From RYN-230 sp963713815 (GTDB lineage: Bacteria; Actinomycetota; Actinomycetes; Streptosporangiales; Streptosporangiaceae), in the NCBI GenBank assembly GCA_963713815.1, contig CAVQNH010000031.1, positions 62,001 through 126,000 on the forward strand: 64,000 nt of DNA, read 5' to 3'. The notes beneath the pieces were generated by a model. That model did not search any database and had not been told where the DNA came from. It saw only the letters and a list, made by a program, of their open reading frames with translations. Of the stretch, positions 43,040 through 51,422 are shown one piece after another. A program made the position numbers and the translations under genes. Each line of letters opens with the position of its first letter. Position 1 is the stretch's first letter.

Positions 43040-43045
43040 TACGCT
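43040..43045 (+). promoter_or_regulatory. Putative -10 element for a leaderless GNAT transcript
   Basis: TACGCT is followed by seven bases and then GTG 43053. There is no Shine-Dalgarno sequence, so transcription would begin at the start codon. Confidence 0.4.
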
Positions 43046-43052
43046 TGCGCGC

Positions 43053-43721
43053 GTGCGCGCTGGCCCGGAGCTGCTCGAATTCGGCAAGGCACGCTTTCTC
43101 GCGGAACTGGGCGTGCTGGTCAACGTCTACGCCGCCGCCATGCAGCCGCCACAGCAGCAGCTGCCGGGACGGCGGGCGATCATGGAACGGCACGCGGACT
43201 TCCCCTCGTTCCGCTGCGTGGCCGTGACCCTGCCGGACGATCCGGGGAACGCGCCTCCCGAGCTGCGGACACAGTCGGGCCGCACCAGGCTCACGATCGC
43301 CGGCTTCGCCTACGGCTTTCACGGCACCAGCGGCCAGTGGTGGCACGACCTGGTCCGCAGTGCGCTGGCCGCGGCGGGCGGCCGAGACCTCGCCCAGGCC
43401 TGGCTGGGCGACTCGTTCGAGGTGGCCGAGGTGCATGTCCACCCCGCCTACCAGGGCCGCGGGATCGGCCGGGCCATGGTGCCCGCGCTGATCCATCCCC
43501 GGCTGGAACGGACGGCGCTGCTGTCCACCCAGGACACCGACAGCCGGGCGCGGCGCCTCTACCGGAGCCTCGGCTTCACCGACCTGCTGACCGGGTACCG
43601 CTTCCCGGGCACCGACCCGCCGTACGCCGTGATGGGCGCGGCGCTGCCGCTACCGCCGGGGCAGGGCCGGGCCGCTGAACCGCAGGCGCACCGCCAGCCG
43701 GGGCAGGGGCCGGGCGGCTGA
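43053..43721 (+). CDS. GNAT-family N-acetyltransferase
   Basis: The 222-residue protein has a GNAT fold; acetyl-CoA binding motif A is VHVHPAYQGRGIGRAMVPA (near 129-147) and motif B is ARRLYRSLGFTDL. A long N-terminal half (FRCVAVTLPD, then AGFAYGFHG) belongs to the same fold. Gene order beside metF, the Rv2175c homologue and the kinase resembles the Rv2170-Rv2176 region of M. tuberculosis, where Rv2170 is a GNAT lysine acetyltransferase. Orthology is inferred from position. The last 20 residues are repeat-like. Confidence 0.82.
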   Translation: MRAGPELLEFGKARFLAELGVLVNVYAAAMQPPQQQLPGRRAIMERHADFPSFRCVAVTLPDDPGNAPPELRTQSGRTRLTIAGFAYGFHGTSGQWWHDLVRSALAAAGGRDLAQAWLGDSFEVAEVHVHPAYQGRGIGRAMVPALIHPRLERTALLSTQDTDSRARRLYRSLGFTDLLTGYRFPGTDPPYAVMGAALPLPPGQGRAAEPQAHRQPGQGPGG

Positions 43722-43767
43722 ACCGCAGGCGCGCACCGCCAGCCGGGGCCGGCGAGGGACGGCCCGG

Positions 43768-44724
43768 TCAGTTCCCCGCGGCACGCCGGGTGGTCCGGGC
43801 GGGCTGCCCGCTGCCCCCGGCGGCCCGGGAGGCCAGCCCCAGGCGCTCGTAGATCTCCCGGGTCGCCCGGGACCCGTTGAGCGTGTAGAAGTGCAGGCCC
43901 GGGGCGCCTTCAGCCAGCAACCGCTCGGACATCGCCGCCGCGTACCGGACGCCGATATCCCGGACCGCGGTGCTGTCCTCACCCGCCGCCCGCAACTGGT
44001 CCCCCAGCGAGGCGGGGAACCGGGCCCCGGAGAGCACGACTATCCGCTCCAGGGTGCGCAGGCTGGTGATCGGCATGATCCCGGCGATGATCGGCACCTC
44101 GCATCCGGCGGCGGCTACCCGGTCGCGCAGCCGCAGGTAGTCCTCGACGTAAAAGAACATCTGGGTGATGGCGAAATCGGCGCCCGCCCGGCACTTGCGC
44201 ACGAAGTACTCGGTGTCGGAGTCGAGGTCCGGGGAACGGGGATGCCCTTCGGGGAACGCTCCGACCCCCACGCAGAAATCACCCGAGGCCTTGACCAGCC
44301 GGACCAGGTCCGCCGCGTACTCCACGCCTTGCGGATGCGCGACCCATTCCGCATTGGGGTCCCCCGCCGGGTCTCCGCGCAGCGCGAGAACGTTGCGCAC
44401 GCCGACCGCCGCATACGAGCCGATCACGCGGCGCAGGTCGGCCACGGAGTGGTCCACGGCCGTGAAGTGCCCCACGGGGGTCAGCGTCGTCTCGGCGGCG
44501 ATCCGCCCGGTTATCCGGACGGTCCGGTCACGGGTCGAACCGCCGGCCCCGTAGGTGACCGAGACGAACGTGGGGCGCAGCGGCTCGAGTTCCCGGACCG
44601 CCCGCCAGAGCCGCCGTTCCGACTCAGCGGTCTTGGGCGGCATGAACTCGAACGAATAGGACTCACCACCCGAGGCGAGCAGGTCACGGATGGAAGGCGC
44701 GCGGTGCAGGACCCCGGATGGCAT
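43768..44724 (-). CDS. metF: Methylenetetrahydrofolate reductase
   Basis: MetF reduces methylene-THF to methyl-THF for methionine synthesis. The 318-residue FAD barrel shows YSFEFMPPKTAESERRLWRA (24-43), VSVTYGAGGSTRDRTVRI, NVLALRGDPAGDPNAEW, GADFAITQMFFYVEDYLRL and PIIAGIMPITSLRTLERIV. Start is ATG 44724. TAACCT six bases upstream suggests a leaderless transcript. It is transcribed alone. Confidence 0.94.
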   Translation of the reverse strand: MPSGVLHRAPSIRDLLASGGESYSFEFMPPKTAESERRLWRAVRELEPLRPTFVSVTYGAGGSTRDRTVRITGRIAAETTLTPVGHFTAVDHSVADLRRVIGSYAAVGVRNVLALRGDPAGDPNAEWVAHPQGVEYAADLVRLVKASGDFCVGVGAFPEGHPRSPDLDSDTEYFVRKCRAGADFAITQMFFYVEDYLRLRDRVAAAGCEVPIIAGIMPITSLRTLERIVVLSGARFPASLGDQLRAAGEDSTAVRDIGVRYAAAMSERLLAEGAPGLHFYTLNGSRATREIYERLGLASRAAGGSGQPARTTRRAAGN

Positions 44725-44730
44725 GACCCC

Positions 44731-44736
44731 AGGTTA
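44731..44736 (-). promoter_or_regulatory. Putative -10 element for a leaderless metF transcript
   Basis: On the minus strand TAACCT is followed by GGGGTC and then the metF ATG, placing the transcript start at the ATG. No ribosome-binding sequence is present. Confidence 0.45.
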
Positions 44737-44810
44737 CGGCCTGCCCCGGGACATGCCTTAACTGGCTGCGACCGGATGGTCGTGCCGCAGCCAGCCCCAG
44801 GCCAGGCCGC

Positions 44811-45173
44811 TCAGAACGCGAGGGCCTGCGCCCGCCGGTTTACCTCGGTCCCGCGGCGCTCCGTCATGGCCTGGATCGGCGTGCCCGGAAGCGTGTCGTC
44901 GGCCGTGAAGAGCCAGCGGACCGCATCCGAGTCGTCGAACCCGCAGTCGAACAGCACGGTGAGGGTGCCGTGCAAGCCCTTGACGATGGAGCCTCCATCG
45001 AAGAAGGCCGCCGGGATGGCCATCGTGCCGTCCGGCCGCCGGACAGCCAGCAGCTTGCGGTCACGGAATAGCTGCTTGAGCCTGCCCGGCGGGATGCCGA
45101 GCCGGTCAGCCGCTTCAGGGAGGGTGAGCCAGTCGCCGACGAGTGCGTCGGCCGGGGGGTCAATCTGTGCCAC
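44811..45173 (-). CDS. Rv2175c-family DNA-binding protein
   Basis: The 120-residue protein has an N-terminal winged/excisionase-like helix-turn-helix (DWLTLPEAADRLGIPPGRLK, then LFRDRKLLAVRRPDG). It also has the Rv2175c C-terminal domain (VLFDCGFDDSDAVRWLF, ending RRAQALAF). In M. tuberculosis Rv2175c binds DNA and is phosphorylated by the adjacent kinase PknL, which abolishes binding. A related Ser/Thr kinase lies 1.7 kb away here, so the same regulatory pair is likely. The start is GTG 45173. Confidence 0.85.
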   Translation of the reverse strand: MAQIDPPADALVGDWLTLPEAADRLGIPPGRLKQLFRDRKLLAVRRPDGTMAIPAAFFDGGSIVKGLHGTLTVLFDCGFDDSDAVRWLFTADDTLPGTPIQAMTERRGTEVNRRAQALAF

Positions 45174-45374
45174 GTTTCCGAATTTCCCACGCGGAGGCCC
45201 GGGTCAAACCCGGACACGCCAGTCTCGTTTGCTTCTCTTCGCGAATCACGGCGGCCTGGCCGTCCGTTCCGGCGCAGTTCAGGCTCCCGTGTTCACGTCA
45301 CCGTACTCAACGCACGGCGCACACGTCACCGTACGCACCTGATCGTGCTCAGGTCAGCCCACTCACGTCACGGC

Positions 45375-46562
45375 TCACGCCACCGCCGTGTCCCGCACCG
45401 GCACGTCAGGGTCGGCCAGCCGGGCGGTGTCCACCGCCCGGCCGGCTTCCATCAGCCGGCGGCCCTGCAGCATGTCCCGGGGCCGTCCCACCGTGAGGAC
45501 GGCGGCCAGCCGGTCCGCGCCCGCCCCGGACACCCAGCAGGCCGCCCAGCGCTCACCGGCCGGATCACCGCGCCAGATGAGACGGTCCTCGCGTTCATGG
45601 TGGCCGACGTACTGGACCATCCGGCCGAACTGCTCCGACCAGAAGTAAGGCACGGGGTCGTAGTCCTGCTCGGCACCCAGCGCGTTGGCCGCCGCCACGC
45701 TGGGCGAGTGCAGGGCGGTGTCCCAGTGCTCCACCCGCAGCCGCCGGCCGTAACGGCCCGACCAGAACGCGGCGCAGTCACCGGCCGCGTAGACACCGGG
45801 GCTGGAGGCGCGGAGCCGGCCGTCCACGACGATCCCGTTGGCCAGGTCCACCCCGGACCCGTCCAGCCACCCCGTGCTCGGGCGGACCCCCACCGCGGTC
45901 ACGACCAGGTCCGCCTCCAGCCATCCCCCGCCGGGCAGGGCCACGCCGCCTTCCTGGACCGATTCCACCGGCTGGCCGAGCCGCAGGTCGACCCCGGCCC
46001 CGGCGTACCAGGGCACCAGCATCGCCGCGACCGCCTCCCCCAGGGCTGCGGCGGCCGGGGCCGCGGCCGCCTCCAGCACGGTGACGGCGCAGCCGCGGGC
46101 CGCGGCGGCAGTGGCGAGTTCCGCGCCGATCCACCCGGCGCCGATGACGGCCAGCCGGGTCCCCTTCTGCAGTGCGGCCCGGATCTCCAGGGCGTCGTCC
46201 ACGGTGCGCAGGACATGCTGCCGGCCAGGCCCGGGCAGCAGCACCGGCGCGGCTCCCGTGGCCACGATGAGGCGGTCGAACCGGTACTCGCCGCACTCGC
46301 TGCGCACCACCGGCCCGTCCAGGCCGGTGGCGGCCTCACCGAGCCGCAGGTCCAGGCCGAGGGCGGCCGCGTCGGTGTCCAGCGACGTCGAGTCCAGCTC
46401 GCCCATCATCAGCTTCTTGGACAGGGGCGGGCGGTCATAGGGCGGATGGGGCTCCGCGCCGAGCATGGTGAGCTGGCCGGCGTAACCCTTGGCCCGGAGC
46501 TCGGCTGCGGCGCGCGAGCCGGCCAGCCCGCCGCCCACGATGACTACCCGCTCGATCTGCAC
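45375..46562 (-). CDS. FAD/NAD(P)-dependent ferredoxin-reductase-like oxidoreductase
   Basis: About 395 residues with two Rossmann folds: FAD motif RVVIVGGGLAGSRAAAEL at the start and NAD motif LAVIGAGWIGAELATAAAA near 140. VYAAGDCAAFWSGRYGRR contacts FAD near 270, and PYDRPPLSKKLM is typical of rhodocoxin/putidaredoxin reductase relatives. The electron acceptor is not indicated. I choose GTG 46562 because TAGCCT (46571-46576, minus strand) lies eight bases upstream and would give a leaderless mRNA; the frame itself stays open to TTG 46571. Confidence 0.85.
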   Translation of the reverse strand: MQIERVVIVGGGLAGSRAAAELRAKGYAGQLTMLGAEPHPPYDRPPLSKKLMMGELDSTSLDTDAAALGLDLRLGEAATGLDGPVVRSECGEYRFDRLIVATGAAPVLLPGPGRQHVLRTVDDALEIRAALQKGTRLAVIGAGWIGAELATAAAARGCAVTVLEAAAAPAAAALGEAVAAMLVPWYAGAGVDLRLGQPVESVQEGGVALPGGGWLEADLVVTAVGVRPSTGWLDGSGVDLANGIVVDGRLRASSPGVYAAGDCAAFWSGRYGRRLRVEHWDTALHSPSVAAANALGAEQDYDPVPYFWSEQFGRMVQYVGHHEREDRLIWRGDPAGERWAACWVSGAGADRLAAVLTVGRPRDMLQGRRLMEAGRAVDTARLADPDVPVRDTAVA

Positions 46563-46820
46563 GAGCACCAAGGCTAGAGGGATCCGGCCCGAACTGGCTC
46601 AGCCCGGGCCGCGGACGGCTCCGGCCGTGCGCTTTCCGGACGTTCCCGGAGGTGCTTTCTGCCCGCGCCGTATCCCGGCCGCCATCCCCTACCCGGGCAG
46701 TGATCACAGCCTGGGCGGGGAAACCCGCAGGTAGCTGTGGCAGTGCCGAGCAAGCGATTACTCTTAGTCATCAACTGACACCGTGCAGGTGTTCCCCGCG
46801 CCCAGAGTACTAGGCAGCCA

Positions 46821-46826
46821 TACAAT
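46821..46826 (+). promoter_or_regulatory. Putative -10 element for a leaderless kinase transcript
   Basis: TACAAT is followed by seven bases and ATG 46834. No Shine-Dalgarno is present. The match to the consensus hexamer is the best of the leaderless candidates in this window. Confidence 0.55.
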
Positions 46827-46833
46827 CGACCCG

Positions 46834-49171
46834 ATGGACACGACGCTCGCGCGCCCACCCGTCGGCCGGCTCCTGGATGGCCGGTACCGGGTTGAGTCCC
46901 TTATTGCCACCGGCGGGATGGCCACCGTGTATCTGGGCACGGATACCCGGCTGGACCGCACCGTGGCCCTGAAGATCATGCATGCCGAGCTGGCCAACGA
47001 CGAGGATTTCGTCCGCCGCTTCGTCGGCGAGGCCCGCTCCGTGGCCCGGCTTTCCCACCCCAACGTGGTCGGCGTGTACGACCAGGGCGCCGACGGGCGC
47101 ACCTTGTACCTGGCCATGGAGTACGTGCCCGGCCGCACGCTGCGCGACCTCCTGAACGAGCGGGGCAGCCTCCCGCCCCGCGAGGCCCTCGACATCATGG
47201 AGGGCGTGCTCGGCGGTCTCGGTGCCGCGCACGCCGCCGGGCTCGCGCACCGCGACGTCAAGCCCGAGAACGTCCTGCTGACCGCGGAACACGACGTCAA
47301 GGTCGCGGACTTCGGCCTGGCCCGGATGCTCGCGGGCACCAGCCAGACCAAGACCGGCATGCTGATCGGCACCGCCGCCTACCTGGCGCCCGAGCAGGTA
47401 TCGCGGGGGGTCGCCGACGCGCGGACGGACGTCTACGCCGCCGGGGTCATGCTGTTCGAGATGGTCACCGGCCAGCAGCCGCACACCGCGGACACGCCGC
47501 TGGCGGTGGCCTACAAGCACGTCAACGAGGCTGTGCCAGCGCCTTCGCAGCTAGTGGACGGCGTCCCGGCCGCCCTGGACGAGCTGGTCCTGCGGGCCAC
47601 CAGCCGGGACCCCGACCTGCGCCCCGCCGACGGCGGGCAGTTCGCGCGCAGCCTCAACGAGGTGCGGCTGAGCCTCCCGCCCGCTCCCCCGGTCCTGCCC
47701 GCCGCGCCGGTGGCCGCGGGCTACCCGGACCCGGGCTACCCGGGCCCCGGCTATCCAGGTCCTGGTACCAGGATCCTGGTACCAGGATCCTGGTCACGCG
47801 GGCCCCGGCTACCAGAGCGCCGGATACCAGTCCGCGGGCTACCAGGACCCGGGTTACCCGGACTCCGGCTACCAGGACCCGGGCTACCCAGGCCCTGGCT
47901 ACCAGAACCCGGGCCAGCCAGCCGGCTACCAGCCCGAAGGCTGGCCGGCCCAGCCGCCGCCGTATGTGGACGACCTCGTCCCCGGCTTGCGTGCGCCCGG
48001 CGAACCCGCGGCCGCGGGCGGGGTCCCGCCCGCTGATGCGCCCACCAGCGTGGGCGCGGCCTTCCCCACCTCGGGCTCGTCCGCCGGGGACTCATCGACC
48101 TCGGCGTTTTCTGTCGCGGAGTTCGGCCTCCCGCCGGTCGAGGACCGGGCCGCGGTGACCCAGCGCGGGCCCGACGACGGTTTCCACCGGGCGGCGGCGA
48201 ACCACACCATGGTGGTGGCCCCCGGCGCGATCACGGACTACAGCCGGGGCCGGGGCGGCTACGGCGGCCCCCGCGAGCCCGGCCTGCAGCGATGGCTGTT
48301 CAGCCGCAGGCTCTACTACGTCCTCGGCGGCCTGGCCGCGGTGCTCCTGGTCGGCCTGCTCGTCTGGTGGCAGTCGGCGGGCAAGTACACCACGGTGCCC
48401 CGGGTGGGTGGCCTGGCCGCGGACACCGCCCGCCTGGAAGTCCGCAACGAGGGCCTGACCGCGACGATGGGCAAGCCGCAGTTCAGCGCCCGGGTGGCCA
48501 AGGGCAACGTCATCGGCACCAACCCCGCGGTCGGGTCCCGGGTGAGCAAGGGCGGCACGGTGATGCTCATCGTGTCCGCGGGCCCGCACATGATCGCTGT
48601 CCCCCAGGTAACCGGGGGCACGCTGGCCACCGCGCAGGCCGCGCTGCGTCACGCGGGCCTCATCCCGGGCAAGGTGGCGGGCCAGACCTCCACCACCATC
48701 GCGAGCGGGATCGTGATCAGCACCACCCCAGCAGCGAGCGTGCCCTGGCCGCAGAACCGGCCGGTGAATCTCGTGGTCAGCACCGGGCAGCCGGTGCCGG
48801 ACTTCCGCGGCCAGCAGAAGGCGGTCGCCGAGCAGTGGGCCCAGGCCAACAGCGTCTCGCTGAACGAGGTCGCGGACGCCAACAGCGATCAGCCCGCGGG
48901 CACCGTTACCCAGCAGTCCGTGACGCCGGGCAGTTCCTTCACCGCGCACGAAGTCATCACCATTGACTTCTCCAACGGCCCTCAGATGGCCAACGTGCCC
49001 AATGTGGACGGCCAGCAGGTCTCCCAGGCCGAGCAGGCGCTCACTTCGGCCGGGTTCCAGGTCAAGGTGGACCAGGTCGGCCCGCTGAACACGGTGTTCA
49101 ACTACAGCCCGTCGGGGCAGGCCCCGCAGGGCAGCACGATCACCCTGTATGTGGGATTCCCCCACGTCTGA
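46834..49171 (+). CDS. PASTA-domain Ser/Thr protein kinase, frame broken in the linker repeats
   Basis: The kinase domain is complete (residues about 12-270): GGMATVYLG, Lys in TVALKIMH, HRDVKPENVLL, VADFGLARML and GTAAYLAPEQ. A Gly/Tyr/Pro repeat linker follows. In a second frame come a membrane helix (YYVLGGLAAVLLVGLLVWW) and four extracellular PASTA repeats, ending GSTITLYVGFPHV. Two adjacent 14-bp linker units (47766-47793) each lack one base of the normal 15, shifting the frame by two. With both restored the protein would be about 779 residues. PASTA kinases sense muropeptides and control wall growth. Position next to the Rv2175c homologue suggests a PknL-type kinase. If the break is real, the product is a soluble, misread kinase. 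Confidence 0.85.
47720..47925 (+). repeat. 15-bp GY-x-x-P linker repeats with two 14-bp units
   Basis: Units such as CTACCAGGACCCGGG encode a G-Y-[QP]-x-[PA] pentapeptide. Two units, TACCAGGATCCTGG at 47766-47779 and 47780-47793, are 14 bp and identical. Together with the flanking bases they form overlapping perfect palindromes (CCTGGTACCAGG, CCAGGATCCTGG). Confidence 0.9.
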
Positions 49172-49471
49172 GTCCGGACGAGAGCAACTCCGCACCGCCG
49201 CATCGAGTCCCGGCAGGGGATGAGTCCGCCCGGTCGGCCCGGCCCGGTCAGGCCCGCCCGCCACACCACCCCGACCTGACTTCGCCTTTGCTTTTCCGTT
49301 GCTCTGCAGCCACTTTTTTATTGCCTTTTGCTGCCGGAATCCTGGCCTTAGTGGGTATGTCTCCGGTTAGCCCTAGTTCGGTCCGGACAAATGCCGCCGA
49401 TGCACTAATATGTCCGCGCCCCCCTGGTTGCGCCCGCTTCCGGTCGAGGAGGGCCTGAACCGAAGAAGGCC
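49172..49471. other. Low-GC, pyrimidine-rich intergenic stretch after the kinase gene
   Basis: Between the kinase and the membrane-protein gene the plus strand is T-rich (CTTTGCTTTTCC near 49287, CACTTTTTTATTGCC near 49311). I see no hairpin strong enough to call a terminator. GAGGAGGG at 49446-49453 is a good ribosome site without a canonical start after it. Confidence 0.4.
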
Positions 49472-51139
49472 CTGCTGAACATCCGCCGAGCGATCGAGTT
49501 CCGCCGTCCAGGGCGCCTGACCGCGCTGCGCGCCGTCGCGCACCTGGCCGCGTGGCTTCCGTTCGTACTCGGCCCGGCCCGCATCATCCGGCACGGCTGG
49601 CGCCCGGTCGGGGACGAGGCGGCCATCGCCCTCCGGTCCTGGAACTCGCTGACCGCGCACGGCCCGCTGGTGGGCCAGGCCACCCGGCTGGCCCACGGGG
49701 TCTTCGACCCGGGACCGCTGGAGTACTGGCTGCTGGCCATCCCGGTTCATCTGGACACGGTCCACGGGGTCCTGTGGGGGGCGATCATCTGCTGCCTGGT
49801 GGCGTGCTCGCTGGCGGTCGAGGCGGCCTGGTCCGTCCTGGGCGCGGCCGGCGGCCTGTGCGCCAGCGGGTTCATCGTCGGCGTGACGCTGTGGATGCCG
49901 GTGATCGCCGTGACGCCGAGCTGGAACCCCTGGTTCGGGCTGACCTTCTTCATCGCGGCCCTCGCGGCTGCCTGGGCGGTCATGTCCGGCCACCGGGGCT
50001 GGTGGCCGGCTCTGGTCATCTCGGCCTCGATCGCGGCCCAGTCCCATCTGATGTTCACCGTGCCGTCCGGTGCCCTGGCCATCCTGGCCCTGATCGTCGG
50101 CCTGGTGGACACCATCCGCAGCCGGGCCGGCTCCCGGTGGGTGGTGGTCGGCCTCATCGCCGGGGCCGCGTGCTGGAGCGGCCCGCTCATCCAGCAGTTC
50201 ACCTCCCGGAACGGGAACCTCGGGTTGTTGCTGCGCAGCAGCGGCGCCACCAGCGGGGCCCGGACCGGCGGCGCGTTCAGCCTCAAGGCCCTGTCCGCCG
50301 CGACGGAGCCCGTCCCGATCTGGCTGAAGCCGTCGATGCATCCCCTGGCGATCTACCGGCTGATCAGTCACCGGCCCGCCTGGTTCGCGGTGGCGGTCCT
50401 GGTCCTGCTGGCCGTGGCCGCGGTCATGGCGGTGCGCCCGCTGCGCTGCCGGCCGCTGGGGTCCCTGGCCGTCGTGAGCCTGGTGATCAGCCTCGGGTCG
50501 CTGGTGACCTACTCCGGCATCCCGGTGCACCACACCAGCCTGAACACCCTGATCTACCTGATCGTGCTGCTGTTCCCGGTCGGCGTGCTGAGCTGGCTGG
50601 TGGTGGGCGGCTGGGCCGTGCTCACCGCCCGGCTGGTCATCCGCCAGCTGACCTCGGCGCGGCCGGCTGGCGGCTGGTGGCGCGGGCGGCCCGCGAGCGG
50701 CCCCGCCCAGCCGCCCGCCCGCCCGCTCCGCGGCGCCCTGCCCCTGGCCGGCCTCGCGGCCACCGCGCTGGTCGCGGTGGGCGCGATCCTGGCCATAGCA
50801 GTGCAGGGACCCACGGTCCGCGAGGTGACCGATGACCCGGCCATGCCCACGTCGTGGGCCGCCTCCCGGCAGGTCGCCCGGGCCCTGCCCGGCCAGCCGA
50901 TCGCCCTGTCGGTCCACGACTTCAAGAAGTCCGCCCTCGGGCGGCTGGCCCTCGGCCTGACCTGGGACCTGACCCCGGAAGGCTTCCGCGCGGAGATCAT
51001 GCGCACCCGGCTGGCCCGCGAGCTCGGGAGCCGCTACGTGTTCCGCGGCGAGGCGATCCCGCTGGTCAAAGTCCGGGTCCAGCGGCACGGCACCTCGGTC
51101 GCCGTGACCAGGCCGGCCCGGCTCGCCAGCCGGCCGTAG
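49472..51139 (+). CDS. Multi-pass GT-C-like membrane protein, start codon unclear
   Basis: About 555 residues with roughly ten hydrophobic segments and an N-terminal loop carrying GDEAAIALRSWNSL, the kind of acidic motif placed after the first helix in GT39/GT-C glycosyltransferases. DPGPLEYWLLAIPVH follows. The substrate is unknown; cell-wall glycan or protein mannosylation are possibilities. The first canonical start is GTG 49670, which would delete the acidic motif. The conserved frame is open back to TAA 49406 but contains only CTG candidates (49472 used here), although GAGGAGGG lies at 49446-49453. A missing base near 49455-49470 would join it to ATG 49410 in another frame. A second such gene follows. 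Confidence 0.65.
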   Translation: MLNIRRAIEFRRPGRLTALRAVAHLAAWLPFVLGPARIIRHGWRPVGDEAAIALRSWNSLTAHGPLVGQATRLAHGVFDPGPLEYWLLAIPVHLDTVHGVLWGAIICCLVACSLAVEAAWSVLGAAGGLCASGFIVGVTLWMPVIAVTPSWNPWFGLTFFIAALAAAWAVMSGHRGWWPALVISASIAAQSHLMFTVPSGALAILALIVGLVDTIRSRAGSRWVVVGLIAGAACWSGPLIQQFTSRNGNLGLLLRSSGATSGARTGGAFSLKALSAATEPVPIWLKPSMHPLAIYRLISHRPAWFAVAVLVLLAVAAVMAVRPLRCRPLGSLAVVSLVISLGSLVTYSGIPVHHTSLNTLIYLIVLLFPVGVLSWLVVGGWAVLTARLVIRQLTSARPAGGWWRGRPASGPAQPPARPLRGALPLAGLAATALVAVGAILAIAVQGPTVREVTDDPAMPTSWAASRQVARALPGQPIALSVHDFKKSALGRLALGLTWDLTPEGFRAEIMRTRLARELGSRYVFRGEAIPLVKVRVQRHGTSVAVTRPARLASRP

Positions 51140-51422
51140 GCATCAGCCATCCGCGGCACCGGCCACCAGCTGCAGCCGGCTCCTCGCCCGCCAGTATCGC
51201 GGCCCCGGCCAGCCGTGCCCGGTGTCCGCCGATCTGGGCCGGGTCGTGGTGCGTTGCGATACTGTGGCCGCCTGGACGGTGACCAGCCACCAGCGCGGCA
51301 CGCAGCCTTAAGGCACGCCCCCGGTTAGCCCCGGGCCCACCCCCCGGGCCCAGCCCCGGGCACGCCGGCCGGTCCCGGCCCGGCCCCGGGTCTCATCACA
51401 CACATGCGGGAAGTGGCCAGCT

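Noticed and set aside
49373..51088. A 571-residue minus-strand frame rich in Gly, Arg, Gln and Pro
   Set aside because: It mirrors the membrane-protein gene on the plus strand; composition is that of a GC-rich antisense frame with no family motif.
51192..51264. Inverted repeat CAGTATCGC as mobile element ends
   Set aside because: The arms are only 9 bp, 55 bp apart, with no transposase or target duplication.
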